A DNA stretch of 64,000 nt from Topomyia yanbarensis (lineage: Eukaryota > Arthropoda > Insecta > Diptera > Culicidae): NCBI RefSeq assembly GCF_030247195.1, contig NC_080672.1, positions 353,336,413 to 353,400,412 of the forward strand. The letters are read 5' to 3'. Below the pieces are notes generated by a model. That model saw only the letters and a list, made by a program, of their open reading frames with translations, searched no databases and had not been told where the DNA came from. The translations under genes were made by a program, and so were the position numbers. Of the stretch, positions 47,740-59,345 are shown piece by piece (the first letter of the stretch is position 1; every line of letters starts with the position of its first letter).

Positions 47740-49672
47740 TAAGCCGTGTGGTGTCCGGCGGGCTGAAATCTTTTTGCACTATTTCAACCAAGAATAGAAC
47801 CTCTGGGAACTGCTCCCATGTCGTAAGAGGCGACTAACAACATGCTAGGAGTTCCTAGGCCGAGGTTTTGTTCCGTACCGAAGACTTAATCTGGACGGAC
47901 CTTAAGGTTTTCCATATTACCCTCTTTCCAGTCTGTATTTAGTGAATCACTGACATATACCTTTTCTGATTCGCCTTTCTTGATTGTGTACCAACGTTTT
48001 AAGTTTCTTCTGGCGGTTGTATATTAGCCGTAAATGACGAAATCTAATTCTACACTAAGTAACAGAATATATTAATATACCGGCACTTCCACGCCAAGGT
48101 TTAACTTCCAAAGCTTTGGCTTAAAAACCGTTTTTAAAAAATGGAAACTTTCATGCAGGAAATTTATTGAATTGGCCTAAGATGGAGCTGTCGAATTTCA
48201 CAAAAAGCTTTTTATGTTGCAAGTGATCTGTAGTTGTGTTAAATTAGGTATTTTTCTATTATATTTGGAACCGTCTACCGACAAATCTACATTTACGAAT
48301 ACCTCCAAAAGTGACTTCTTGAGGTCTCATGAAGGCCTGACACTAGCTTTATGATACTTTTGCTTTTCTAAACAGTAATAAAAATCTCAACATTCAAGAA
48401 CTTCACTTTGTCAGAAAATGTAGGGCCATCGGAAGCTAAAACTTCGTAAAATTGCACTCCTGGTCCTTTTTTCAGTGCAGTACTCTACGTCACTCGTTCA
48501 AATTTGCACCGCTCTTATGGTAGTCGGTATTTGCTAGTATTACTGTTCTCCCATCCATTCTGGTAGTCAAACGGTGGGATAGCAAAATTCTTACAAGTTT
48601 CCTATCTCATGCCTCCACGCGATTCTAAGTCTATTGATGACATTTGGTCCTTAGACCGCAGAATGAGAGGGTGCGAACAGAATGAGAGGGTGCGAACAGA
48701 TCTAGTCGAGAAAACATTGCCGTAAAAATGAATAGTTGATCGGAAATTAGCCCCAATACGACTAATCTGACTAGTATCTATGAACACGGCTCAATACGTA
48801 TTGAAAATTCGCCGCGTCTGTTTTTATGAACCTAATTTAAAGCTCCGTTATTTCTAACAAGCCCGTGCATCAGATTAACAATCCTTTATATTTCCCTTCA
48901 GTGTTCGGTATTATCGCTCGTATACTTGTATTCCACAAACAATCCGATATGGAAAATAAGAAATACTTTCCTTGATTTATAACATCTCGCGCTATTTTTG
49001 CCAGTATAATATGCTGTCACTTGGTAGTTTTCAAGCCAATAAATATATCGTAGAGAAGAAGTAGCGAGTTCTGTCCAAATACTGTTGCAATAAATAGTGA
49101 TCCGGCCCATTACGCAGATAAGATTAGCTTTTCCAGGCAATACTCCCACGATCGGCTGTGTGGAGTTCAAATTGTTTTTGTTTAGGGAACATAGTATACT
49201 CTCGGTTGCCGGCTGCCCAGAGTTTAAAAATAACCAAAAACTAAACAAGATCATCTCTTTTTCGAGTGATCGTGCACTCGAAGACTAACTAAACAACTAC
49301 CTAATAAAATATGCTTTACAGGTCGCATCGTTTGCTTGGAGCGAATCCTAGACCTGATACCCTTCCAAACCACCAACTCCGCGACACCTATGGAAGAGTC
49401 TGATGAATCGTCGTCCTTCCGTTAAGTAGGTGGAGCATCAACACTTCCTGTCTACCTTATCCTTTATCCTTCCCCGTGAACGATGGAGATGGGGGCGGCC
49501 GGCAATGATGGCTATCATGCTGTTGAGGTTTTAATATGGGTCGGATTGGTATGAATTCCTACTTACCACTTCCTAAGCAACTCTTATTAGATAATCAGCA
49601 GTCAAACATGATGAAGTCAGTGTGCAATCCGCCAAAATCATCGTCACAACGCAACGCAACGCAACGCAACGC
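47740..49672 (+). mobile_element. (CAACG)n-tailed non-coding retroposon, full length, 26-bp TSD
   Basis: Flanked by an exact 26-bp duplication containing CTAATGGCATGCAGGGCCGT at 47714-47739 and 49673-49698 (the first two bases may belong to the tail). The 3' end is a short tandem tail of CAACG units. Long, variable target duplications with a simple 3' tail indicate target-primed reverse transcription. The 5' start coincides with that of the 7013 copy. The 3' 1.1 kb is shared with 57602-58873. No reverse transcriptase or long conserved frame is present, so it depends on another LINE. Confidence 0.8.
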
Positions 49673-49698
49673 AACTAATGGCATGCAGGGCCGTCTTA

Positions 49699-50590
49699 AG
49701 ACCACTCGGGGCCCCTGGGCACTATTGAACTAAGCGGCCCCTATCATTGAACAGGTGTAAACCGACGCAAGGTAGCATGGTTCTTCATGCAACATCAAAG
49801 TGATAAAAATATTATAACACGGAGAAGATTCGTGTTTCAATTCAAGATTTACCAAAAGAGAAATATTGTAATGGCAAATGGAAAGATAACAGAACTTTTG
49901 AAGACTAAGAATAAGATATTGCGTGATGCTTCTCTTAATAACATTTGATTGATGCAGCAGTTATCTGACAGAATTAACATGCGATAAACTGAGCTTCATA
50001 GTTGCAGAACGTTGTTTGAGGATGAGGAGCGCTTTGACCAAGGAGGAATAATGAAGCAGGGCTTGTTTACCATCCACCATTTGAACGTTGTCTAGACCAG
50101 AAAAAATGTTCGTATTCTGTGATGCGTTTAAGGTGGTTTTCGTAAACTATACGCGAAGTTTCTTGTGCTTTTTTTCAAACATATAGTTTTCGCATGTTCA
50201 ATCCGAACTTTAAAGCTATACTATGTCAATATTTGCCAAACTTGGGCAATCGGTGCTATAGGACTATCCTTAATGGATCACATATTGAAATTTCCACAAT
50301 AGTCGAATTTCGCGCCAATTCGAACAAATGTTGGCAGCACCCTCTCAAATTTTAATAAAACTTTCTGTACATGAAAACTTTGTCACAAAAAGACACTTTG
50401 CATACTTTGTTTTTCCAAAAATGATCTAGACTGTCTTTTGAAAAGGGTCAAACTTTTTTTACCATTTTTTTTTCAAATGGCTATAGTTTAAAAATGACAA
50501 TTCCTACAAAAAAAGTTGTAGGAGTTTTTACAAAATTAGTCAAATTTTTGAATAAAACAATTTTTTTTGAAAAAATTCTTTATCGACTCC
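49699..50590. other. Unassigned; host of the retroposon insertion
   Basis: The segment just after the duplication (GACCACTCGGGGCCCCTGGG, 49700) looks like a dispersed repeat into which the retroposon inserted. The rest is AT-rich with no recognised feature. Confidence 0.3.
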
Positions 50591-50592
50591 TA

Positions 50593-50672
50593 CACTGAAA
50601 AAAATCGACTTTAAAAACTTAAAGTCGATTTTCAAAACAACCCCGTTTTTCCTTGTCCACTTTTTTTCAGTG
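50593..50672. mobile_element. 80-bp mini-MITE, TA-flanked
   Basis: CACTGAAAAAAA at the left and TTTTTTTCAGTG at the right are inverted, with TA immediately outside each (50591-50592 and 50673-50674). Inside, AAATCGACTTTAAAAACTTA and its inverted continuation AAGTCGATTT form a second palindrome. Such tiny TA-flanked elements are common in insects. Confidence 0.65.
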
Positions 50673-50779
50673 TATTTTTGTCGAAAACTAAACCAATAAT
50701 CGTAATCATCTCAGAATCTAATTTCCCAACTGATAGTTGCTTGATACATGCAAAAAGTATCAGTAACACATTTGGTATG

Positions 50780-51190
50780 TATCCATAACAAACTTGAATG
50801 AAGATTGGAAGTCTGGAAGACTTGAAGACTGTAAGACTGCAGTTCAGTTGTTCATCTCAAAAATGATAAATTTTATGAAACAATTGACAAACTTTTCTAA
50901 AATTTATTTTATATCTGATGGAGCAGCAGCACAATACAAAAGTAAAAAGAACTTCGCAAGCTTGTGTAGATTCCAGTCAAAGTACGAATTAAGCACAGAA
51001 TGGCATTTTTTGCAACATCCCATGGAAAAGGACCCTGTGATGCTATTGGTGGCACTCTCAAGCGAATAGCAAAAAGAGCTCACGACTATGGAAATACCAT
51101 AACAACACCCCAAGAGTTATATAACTGGGCAGTTAAACAAACTTATAAAAATATCTTAAAAATTAAATTTCTGCTACATATCCACTGAAC
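50780..51190 (+). pseudogene. Fragment of an uncharacterised, probably TE-derived protein (SDGAAAQYK / HGKG motifs)
   Basis: Translation reads LEDCKTAVQLFISKMINF, then IYFISDGAAAQYKSKKNF and WHF; after a one-base loss in a T-run near 51006-51011 it continues FFATSHGKGPCDAIGGTLKR and TITTPQELYNWAVKQ. Motifs of the form SDG..QYK and HGKG..D..GG..KR recur, from memory, in many uncharacterised proteins of insects and cnidarians. They look like parts of an RNase-H-fold transposase, but no named superfamily is assigned. No TE ends were found around it. The rest of the protein upstream is missing or unrecognisable. Confidence 0.5.
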
Positions 51191-51239
51191 AGTACAACAA
51201 AATGTCAGAAGAACTCTAAGAACTGTATAATAACGTCTA

Positions 51240-51610
51240 AACTATATCTGACACTCAGAAATTCCACAATTTTGTGCCTATTCCTGGTGGCAAAGTAGAG
51301 ACGAAAAGATCTAATTCAGAAGATGAACCACAAATATTTTCCTTGTACAAAAATAATACAAAATAGCATACATGAAGATAGCTTTAAGACAAATGTTATA
51401 TATAAAAACAAATAAATAATTATGTAAAATTCAATATATAATGTTGTGGTGGTTATTTCTTTTCCTGATCCTCCCTCAGAACTAAACAATAAAATAGTAC
51501 GAAGTATTAGTGGAATATTTGTTTGATGACATGAACTGTTTCCAATGGGATTCTTGATCAATAATAAGAGTTGCCAAAGTAGACAATAATTTTACTCCAA
51601 CTGAGTTTTA
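51240..51610. other. Unassigned AT-rich sequence
   Basis: No recognised coding or repeat feature between the pseudogene and the CGGAGGG repeat copy. Confidence 0.4.
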
Positions 51611-51614
51611 TTAC

Positions 51615-52559
51615 CTTTTTGCCTTTCTCATATAAAGGAAGGCTATACAATCACTGTAAAAATCGACTTTTTAACCGAGGCGCGGAGGGCATATACCATT
51701 CAACTCAGTTCGTCGAGATAGGAAAATGTCTGCGTGTATGTATGTGTGTATGTGCGTGTGTGTATGTATGTGAGTGTCATTTAAACTCAGACAATTTTCT
51801 CAGAGATGGCCGAACCGATTTACACAGTTTCAAATGAAAAGTATAACGCTCCCATAAGCTGCTATTGAATTTTTAGTTGATCCGACGTACGATTCTGGAG
51901 TTACGGGTTGAAGAGTGTGATCAAACAGCAAATTCCCATATAAACTGGTAACACCATGATGTGTAAATAATGTAATACATATCATAATAAGTGCAACATT
52001 ACTTGGATTTGCAAGTCTAGATCACTTATGATCAATCAAAGTAGCTTTGACCTCATTGGCAACCTATGACGATTCTTGATGCCCCCGGGGAACTCACCAA
52101 GTTTCTAAGGTAATATGACACCTATTTCCCAGCGAATTCTCTACCGATTTTTAAAAACTTGATTTCAAATGAAAGATAGTAATACCCTTGATTGCTGCTG
52201 AATTTCATTTGGTTCTGATTCCGGAGTTACTGGTTGGTTAGTAAGGTCGCAATGGAATTTCCCATATAAACCGTTACAATCGCAATACCTCATAGGCTAA
52301 AAATGTATTGAAATTGTCACCAAATTACTTCGACTCGCAAGTCTAGATCACTGATAGCCATTCAAATATTCTTTAAATATATTGTCCACTATAGACAATT
52401 CCGGATGTTCCTAAGTCCGGGCGTATTCCACAATTAATGTCACATCGATTCTTAAGTGATGACTGAACCGATTTTTTCAAACCAAGTCTCAAATGGAAGA
52501 TATTATATGCAGTTGGATGTAGCACGGTAGATAGGGAACATAATAACTAGGGTGACAAT
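51615..52559 (+). repeat. CGGAGGG dispersed repeat, copy 4
   Basis: Begins TTTTTGCCTTTCTCATATAA, then GAGGCGCGGAGGGCATATAC, ATTCAACTCAGTTCGTCGAG, a GT/AT-rich run at 51730-51775, ACGGGTTGAAGAGTGTGATC and CAGCAAATTCCCATATAAAC. Related text (GATTCCGGAGTTACTGG) recurs near 52210, suggesting internal duplication. It is non-coding. Confidence 0.65.
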
Positions 52560-52567
52560 GAAACGAC

Positions 52568-55500
52568 CAGGCCCGTAGCCAGGATTTTGTTTCGGGAGGG
52601 GCTTAAAAATTATTGCATAAATGTATTAATTCTGATGACTTGAAACAATCACTGGAAACTGAACGTAATTATGAAAAGTTCTTAGTGAAAACAATTCCAA
52701 AAATAAGACAATAGACACTAAAAACTCTAATAATATGTTGCCTGTTACAAGAAAGGCTATAGTGCATCGACGAATTAAATTTGATTATTTTTGATTTACA
52801 AGTTAGAAATTTCTCTAGTTACAAAAATGAATAGTCAAGAGCTCAAAGTATTAAGGGCTGCTTGAAAATGCTACGCTGCATGCTACGCTGCTTGAAAATG
52901 CTACACATTCGATACACCTTTACAATTTGTAGAAGACGCTAAATTGGAATGAGTAGAAAAATATCCAAAAACCCGTCTCATGAAACTTTACACGCATTTG
53001 CTAATTAGAAGAACGAAACCAACGTCAAGGTTGTCCCCATGAATAAGAATATATCAGTGTGAAATCAAAGTTTACCGTTGCAAAGAATGTCCGAACAAAG
53101 TGAATGTCGAAATTTGCTTCAAATCTTCTGATAAGGCAGGCGATTTGTAGATGCAGAAAATAGGTTCAACTCCTATTTTCATGATCAGGTTTCTTTCTAC
53201 TATTACTAGCTCTTTGACTTCATCCGAAGTTTGCGTTAACTCGACTTTATGAAATTTTCAATTTAAATGATACTGATCATGTCGTAATCAAAACAATCCT
53301 GAAAAAAACACATGTTTTTTTTCATTTGACTCTCATAGGTAATGGGTTAAAGACTATCTTCGACAACATTATCAGGCAACTCAGAATAACTATCTTTTTA
53401 TCTATTTAAGTTGATTCTTTTTAGGTACTTTTTATATCATTGTACTTATGAATTAAAAATATCGTAGACTGATTTTCCTAGATCCCTAAAACTATAGTAA
53501 AAGTCAAAATGTAAAGTGAGTGCAAAAACTACTGAATTCACTACAAAGCAAGAATGCCTTAGCTCTATTGACTTTTGACAATCTTGCAAAACCGTTGTAA
53601 CTTGAGAAGATTACCTAGATTAAGTAAATATTATATTTGAACATTTTGGTTTTATTTATTTATTTGAAGGTTTTATTTCGGAATTCATGGGGTTTTGGAC
53701 AATGTCAAATATATATTTCATTGATTTAATCTACTAATGGAAACTACCCAGAATTTAATCTACTGAGCGAAACTGCTCAGAATCTATTCACAAATCGAAA
53801 GAAAATTACTTAGCACTGATCACTCAATGCTTCTAATTTACATAAAATTTGGTAAATATAACATTGATGACACCAATATAACTAGAGACTATAAACATAG
53901 ATAATAATTTCAGCATCACTTGCTCCCGACACATGGAAGAGAACACATCGCACTTGCACCTAATTTGCCGAGGCTTTCTTTTAGAGTTGTCTGTTTTAAA
54001 TTACAGCAAATTATCCGTTTCCTGTAAAACTTTTGCAAAACTCTTTGCCAATTCATTAAACAAATATGAACACTAATCTGTTTAGTAATAGGTTTGTTTG
54101 TGAATAAAAATAATTAGCTCTTGATTTTTTTCAATCATCATCAAGATTGGAAGAGATGTATGATTTCTTGAAGAAAGTTGTAATGTTTGTCTGATTACAT
54201 GTTTGTTTTATCACTATTTGGGAAAAAGTTTCAATTAAAGTTGTTGCACCTAACGCAACGAAGACGAAATGAGAAGATCAGAGCGCAATTCGGAAAGAAC
54301 TCGTGTTGAGTGTATAGTAAAGATAGAAGAGTGATCTTGAGTCGATTTAGATTGGCTGATTTTTTCCTCTCTTTGCTCTCTTATTTAAGATTATCTCTCT
54401 CATTTTATTCCAAGAAGAGCAAAAACGGAACGAAAGACTGTCACATACTTAAGACATGAAATCGAAACTGTTATCCCAACTTATTGACTTATAGATTCAA
54501 TCAGTCCCAACATTTTAGTCCCTCTTCGTGATTGCCTATTATTTTACCACTTTTTGCCCGGTCCACTTTTAAAAGAATTTTTTTTGCACGTTTGTCGAAG
54601 ATATCACGGATTTACGGATTAACAGTGTATTAGTACGGAACGAATTACTCGTAACAATGAAATGAAGCGTTAATAAAAATGGTATTGCGTTAAAATGACG
54701 CGAAATGAAAATTCTATTCTCGGCTCAATCGTTCTCAGATAAATTGAAATACTTTTTGTGTAGCGCAGAGTAGTGTACAGAGAACAGAGTGTACAGTGTG
54801 CACTGACCTAATACAGAAATTCAAAATTGTGCGCAATTCAAAAACTTATCATTTAAAAATAACAAACTGGGTCGTGGGTCTTTTATATATTTCCTTATGT
54901 AAACAATAAAAATAATATAACGAGTTTATGTGGTTGTCCTACAGATCTCGCGCAAGCGCTTAGCCATTGCACGTGGAAACCTGTTTACGAGGCGAGGAAA
55001 TATTTTTTTCCTCACCAACTATATCTTGGGGGGGAGTAGTTCATTTCTATCTCGCTATTGTACATTTCCGTGTCATCATCGTAGTTGCTGCCTTTATGTT
55101 CGCGAATATCTTCCTTGCTTTTCGCCCTCAATAATTGCCCTTCCAAATAGATTCCATTTCTCCCAAATGTGACATTAATCTGCGAGTAAGCGGTATCCGA
55201 TCTTGTAGCGGAACATTCATTTTCTCATAGTCCATATACAGAAGGATCTTAATTATAGCATTGTCACACACAACCTTGTGCTTTAAGTTGTGCGAAATGA
55301 ATGGTTTCGTCTGCACTAATTTGTTGAGCGCTAAATGCCTGCCATGATAGAACTGAATAGAGCCGGTTTCCGAAAGTCTAATCTCTATTTACACCTTCAG
55401 GATGCGAATGATCAATAATTTTATAATCACCGCATTTGGCTGGAGCACCAATTCTTGCTTCTGCTAATCACTAATCTCGACAGATTATTACAGCTATAAT

Positions 55501-55782
55501 TAAAGTAACAGTCTCTTGTATTCTTCAGACAAGGCACACAATATAAAAGTTACTTTTTTGTTGTTCGCTTCGCACTGGCTCGAGCAAAAGCATAAAGCAC
55601 ACTGAATTTCGTGACCATTGCCTTCGGTGGTTAGAAATAGCCTTCTTTAACTTTTTCTCAATAATTTGTTCAAACCAAATAAGCAACAAGTTTTGTTAAA
55701 AGTCACCGGTTTTTTAAATTTATTTTTGAAAAATTTCGGGGGGGGCTTTAGCCCCCTAGCCCCCCCTCTGGCTACGTGCCTG
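52568..55782. mobile_element. hAT-type element, 3.2 kb, perfect 8-bp TSD
   Basis: The left end CAGGCCCGTAGCCAG and the right end (complement of CAGGCACGTAGCCAG) are inverted, followed inward by GGGAGGGGCTTAAAAA-like and GGGGGGCTTTAGCCCCC sequence. GAAACGAC flanks both sides (52560-52567 and 55783-55790), an exact 8-bp duplication as made by hAT transposases. No transposase domain was recognised in the interior, so it is called non-autonomous or strongly decayed. Confidence 0.85.
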
Positions 55783-56159
55783 GAAACGACCACTATTGAA
55801 ATCACTAATCTACACCACCTAGCGTCGTTCCAAATCATGAAAAAATTACACTGTCCAAATTTGAGCGAAATCGGTTAACCATAACCCCTCACTCAAAGAG
55901 CTTAAAGTTTGTATGGAATTTTTGGTCAAAATGTATGGGAAATCACTCGCAGTTCACGAAATCGCCGCTAGAGGTCGCTGTAAACTTCCAAACACGGACC
56001 TAGGAAGGAGTTAAGCCTCTGAAAATATGCCGAACAAGTTTGTCGAAAACTGCAAGACAATCCAACCAACCGTTAAAGAGTTATTAACGTTTAAAGTTGG
56101 ATACTGCTGCTTAACATTCGCAAAGGGCGTACTCCGCTTATCTCATGTATGTGGAACAC

Positions 56160-56640
56160 ATGTAAAGGTGGGCAAGGTTAGGAAAAACTCATATCTCTGA
56201 AACGAGGAGAGATAGATAGTCATGATGTTCCACAAAGTTGTAGAAGAATAAAAGGACTTTTTGGTTTCATTGGAAAGTTTCAGGATTTCTCCGTATGGTG
56301 GCGGTAGTGAGCCAAGCAATTTAAAGGAAGTGCTCCTATCTGTACAACGGTAAGAGATGGAGTATTTGGATGTTCTACAAGTAGTTTTTGTAGAGTAGCA
56401 AAAAAATACTTTAAATTCTCATTTGAAAAATGCAAACTTCTACCACATGGTGGCGCCAGTGAGCAAAATTAATTGAAGGTATTACGCTTATCTATCCAAC
56501 GGTAAGAGATAGTGCAATCGGATGTTCTGCGAAGTTATACTGTATTTCAAAGGCTTTCTTGTCTCGTTGTAAAAATAGAATTTAGGTCGCATAGTGGGGC
56601 TAACAGCGAAACATTCATATATTATTGAGAATGAATATAT
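56160..56640 (+). repeat. Degenerate tandem repeat, period about 170 bp
   Basis: Three units share the order (A)ACGGTAAGAGAT or AACGAGGAGAGAT, GATGTTC, a long T/A stretch, TTTC or TTCTAC and TGGTGGCG(C/G)(C/T)AGTGAGC. It lies between the hAT element and the Transib-like end at 56684. The preceding 55791-56160 has no recognised feature. Confidence 0.5.
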
Positions 56641-57601
56641 TTTGACAGACCTTTTGAATGTTTTCTAATTTTTCCGCACAATGCACAGTGGTCCAGAATG
56701 CAAATTTAGCTGGAATTTTGAGAATTTACTAATACTAAACAACTTAGCCTAGTAGTTTGTGAGCCCCTTCTTTCTGTTAAAACAACAGTTAGGGTGGTTC
56801 TCATTTTACCAAGATAAAAAATTAACTTTTTAACCATTCTAGCTAGAGCGAAACGACCATCAACGAAGTTGTATAACGACAAATTTTGGAAAAGAATGTT
56901 ATGATGTCATACTTTTTATTTTACAACAAATTTAAAATCGAAGGTTAGGGTTTTTTGTGTTTCTTAGAAAAGCTGTTTTATTTAAATAACTTTTGCAGTA
57001 TTGATTAAAAACCGAAATAGTCTTCGGACAACTTTAAGATTGTTTAAAGGCGAATTTTTTGTTTCATGGCACCACATATCTAACTATTTTCGTTAAAAGT
57101 TATAAGCACTTATTCTTAAAAAATGGGGTTTTTTGTTATAACAATATCACTCGTTGGGGCAAACAAAAGATAATTCTTTTTCGACCATAAAAAGTTAATG
57201 ATTAGATTTATAATTTCATGAATTGACCCCTTGTAATATGTTTAAATTACTTACACGGTGGACAATATAAAAAAATATAGTTTCGTTTTCATTATAAAAT
57301 ATTGCACTTTACAATACTTTTCTACTATTTTAAATAGTGGGTAGGGCGGTTAGAATTTTTTTTGAAATCAGGAAATTAACATTTTAATGGTTTGAGATAG
57401 AGTTGCGCTATCTTCCAGAAAATTGAAGAAATATTTAAAATTAATTTTTAAAAACTTCGTCGAAGACACTGAAATTGTATGTCGTGTAGTTTCGTTTTTC
57501 AAGAAATTTACAAAAAAAGGGTTTCTTTAAAAAAATGGTTTTCTTTGTATAACTTTTGCAGTTTTGATTTTTCATTAAGATCACTTTAGAAATACTTTCA
57601 G

Positions 57602-58873
57602 GTCGTCAAACGGTGAGATAACATGGTCTTCACTAAAGGGATTGGCATGGCAAGGAGGCGCCATGTTCCGTTTGTAGTTTCAATTCAGCTGTAGAAGCTT
57701 ATAGCTGAGTTTGTATTCAGGACGCAGCATGTCGTTTCTTTGTTTTTTTTTAATCTATTTAGTTCTCATAAGTCTCCTATCTCATGCCTCCATGCGAGTC
57801 TAAGTCTATTGATGACATTTGGTCCTTAGACCGGCGACGACTGGGTGCTATCAGCCTTCTGCCGATAGTAGCAGAATGAGAGGGTGCGAACAGATATAAA
57901 CAAGGAAACAGTACCGTAAAAATGAATATCTGATCGGAAATCAGCCGCAACAAGACTTTAATCTGACTAGATCGATGATCGTGGGTCAACACGTACTCAA
58001 AATTCGCCGCGTCTGTTTTTATTAATTTAATTTAAAGTTCCGTTATTGCTAACCAGCCCATGTATTAGGTTAATAATCCTATGTATTTCTCTTCGATGAT
58101 CATTACTATCGCTTGTATACGTGTATTTTACAAATCATCCGATACGTAAAATAGGAAATACATACCTTGATTTATAATATCTCGCGCTATCATAACTCTC
58201 TGTCTGTATAACGTGTTATCACTCGGTAGTTTTCAACCAAATAAATATATCGTAGAGAAGAAGTAACGAATTCTGTCTAAATACTGTTACAATAGATAGT
58301 GATCCGGTCAATTACACAGATAAGATAAGCTTTTCTAGGCCATACTCACACGATCGGCTGTGTGGAGTTCAAATTGCTTTTGTTTAGAAAACTTAGGATA
58401 CTCTCGGTAGCCGGCTGCCCAGAGATTAAAAAGAACCAAAAACTAAACAAGATATTTTCTTCTCCGATCGAGTGATCGTGTACTCGAAGACTAACTAAAC
58501 AACTACATAACAAAATATTTTTTACAGGTCGCATCGCTTGCTTGGAGCGAATCCTAGACCTTATACCCTTCCAAACCACCAACTCCGCGACACCTATGGA
58601 AGAGTCTGATGAATCGTCGTCCTTCCGTTAAGTAGGTGGAGCATCAACACTTCCCGTCTACCTTATCCTTTATCCTTCCCCGTGAACGATGGAGATGGGG
58701 GCGGCCGGCAATGATGGCTATCATGTGTTGAGGATTTAATATGGGTCGGATTGATATGAATTCCTACTCACCACTTCCTAAGCAACTCTCATTAGATAAT
58801 CAGCAGTCATACATGATGAAGCCAGAGTGCAATCCGCCAAAATCATCGTCACAACGCAACGCAACGCAACGCA
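57602..58873 (+). mobile_element. (CAACG)n-tailed retroposon, 5'-truncated copy
   Basis: Matches 48565-49672 over most of its length and ends in CAACG units. The flanks are near-identical 25-mers (57577-57601 and 58874-58898; AAGATCACTTTAGAAAT against AAGACCACATTAGAAAT, three differences overall). This is a target duplication diverged with age. It retains about 170 bp near its start (57620-57770) that are deleted in the 47740 copy. It is inserted in the Transib-like left arm. Confidence 0.75.
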
Positions 58874-59345
58874 AAGACCACATTAGAAATTCTTTCAGAT
58901 ATTTTGAAGGAGAACAATCTGTCCTAACATACAGAATCTTTAGCTTATCCAGGTAGAAATTACTTATAGTTTTTACTAAAAATAAACTTTTAGTAAATAT
59001 TGCAAAATATAAAAAAAATCGTATTTGCCATTGTTTGGTGATACATACTACAAAGCATGATTCTCTCCTATTGAGGTGCAGAGTATGAGCGACAGAAGGT
59101 AGAGTACATTTTACCAGCTTTTATTATATTGCAGTGTGGAAGTCAGATGTGTATTTCAGACGTTAAGGTCGGACTGGAGTTTCATCCTGCTTTTATTTAA
59201 CATATTTGCAATATACATAATTTTTATTGTATTAAAAATTACATTTTATTTCTTCTATGCATTTCATTACCTTTTATAGTCGCTATTTGAAAACCATTAA
59301 TTACATTTATTATATGCATATTTTGTAATGTTTATTAAATTTATC

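Noticed and set aside
48898..49254. 118-aa minus-strand ORF in the retroposon as a coding gene
   Set aside because: Only part of the frame is open in the homologous copy at 58346-58582, it is antisense to the element and no domain is recognised.
48598..58880. The 1.1-kb direct repeats as LTRs of one retrotransposon of about 10 kb
   Set aside because: Each copy has its own different target duplication and a CAACG tail, no gag-pol lies between them, and unrelated elements (hAT, Transib-like end) do.
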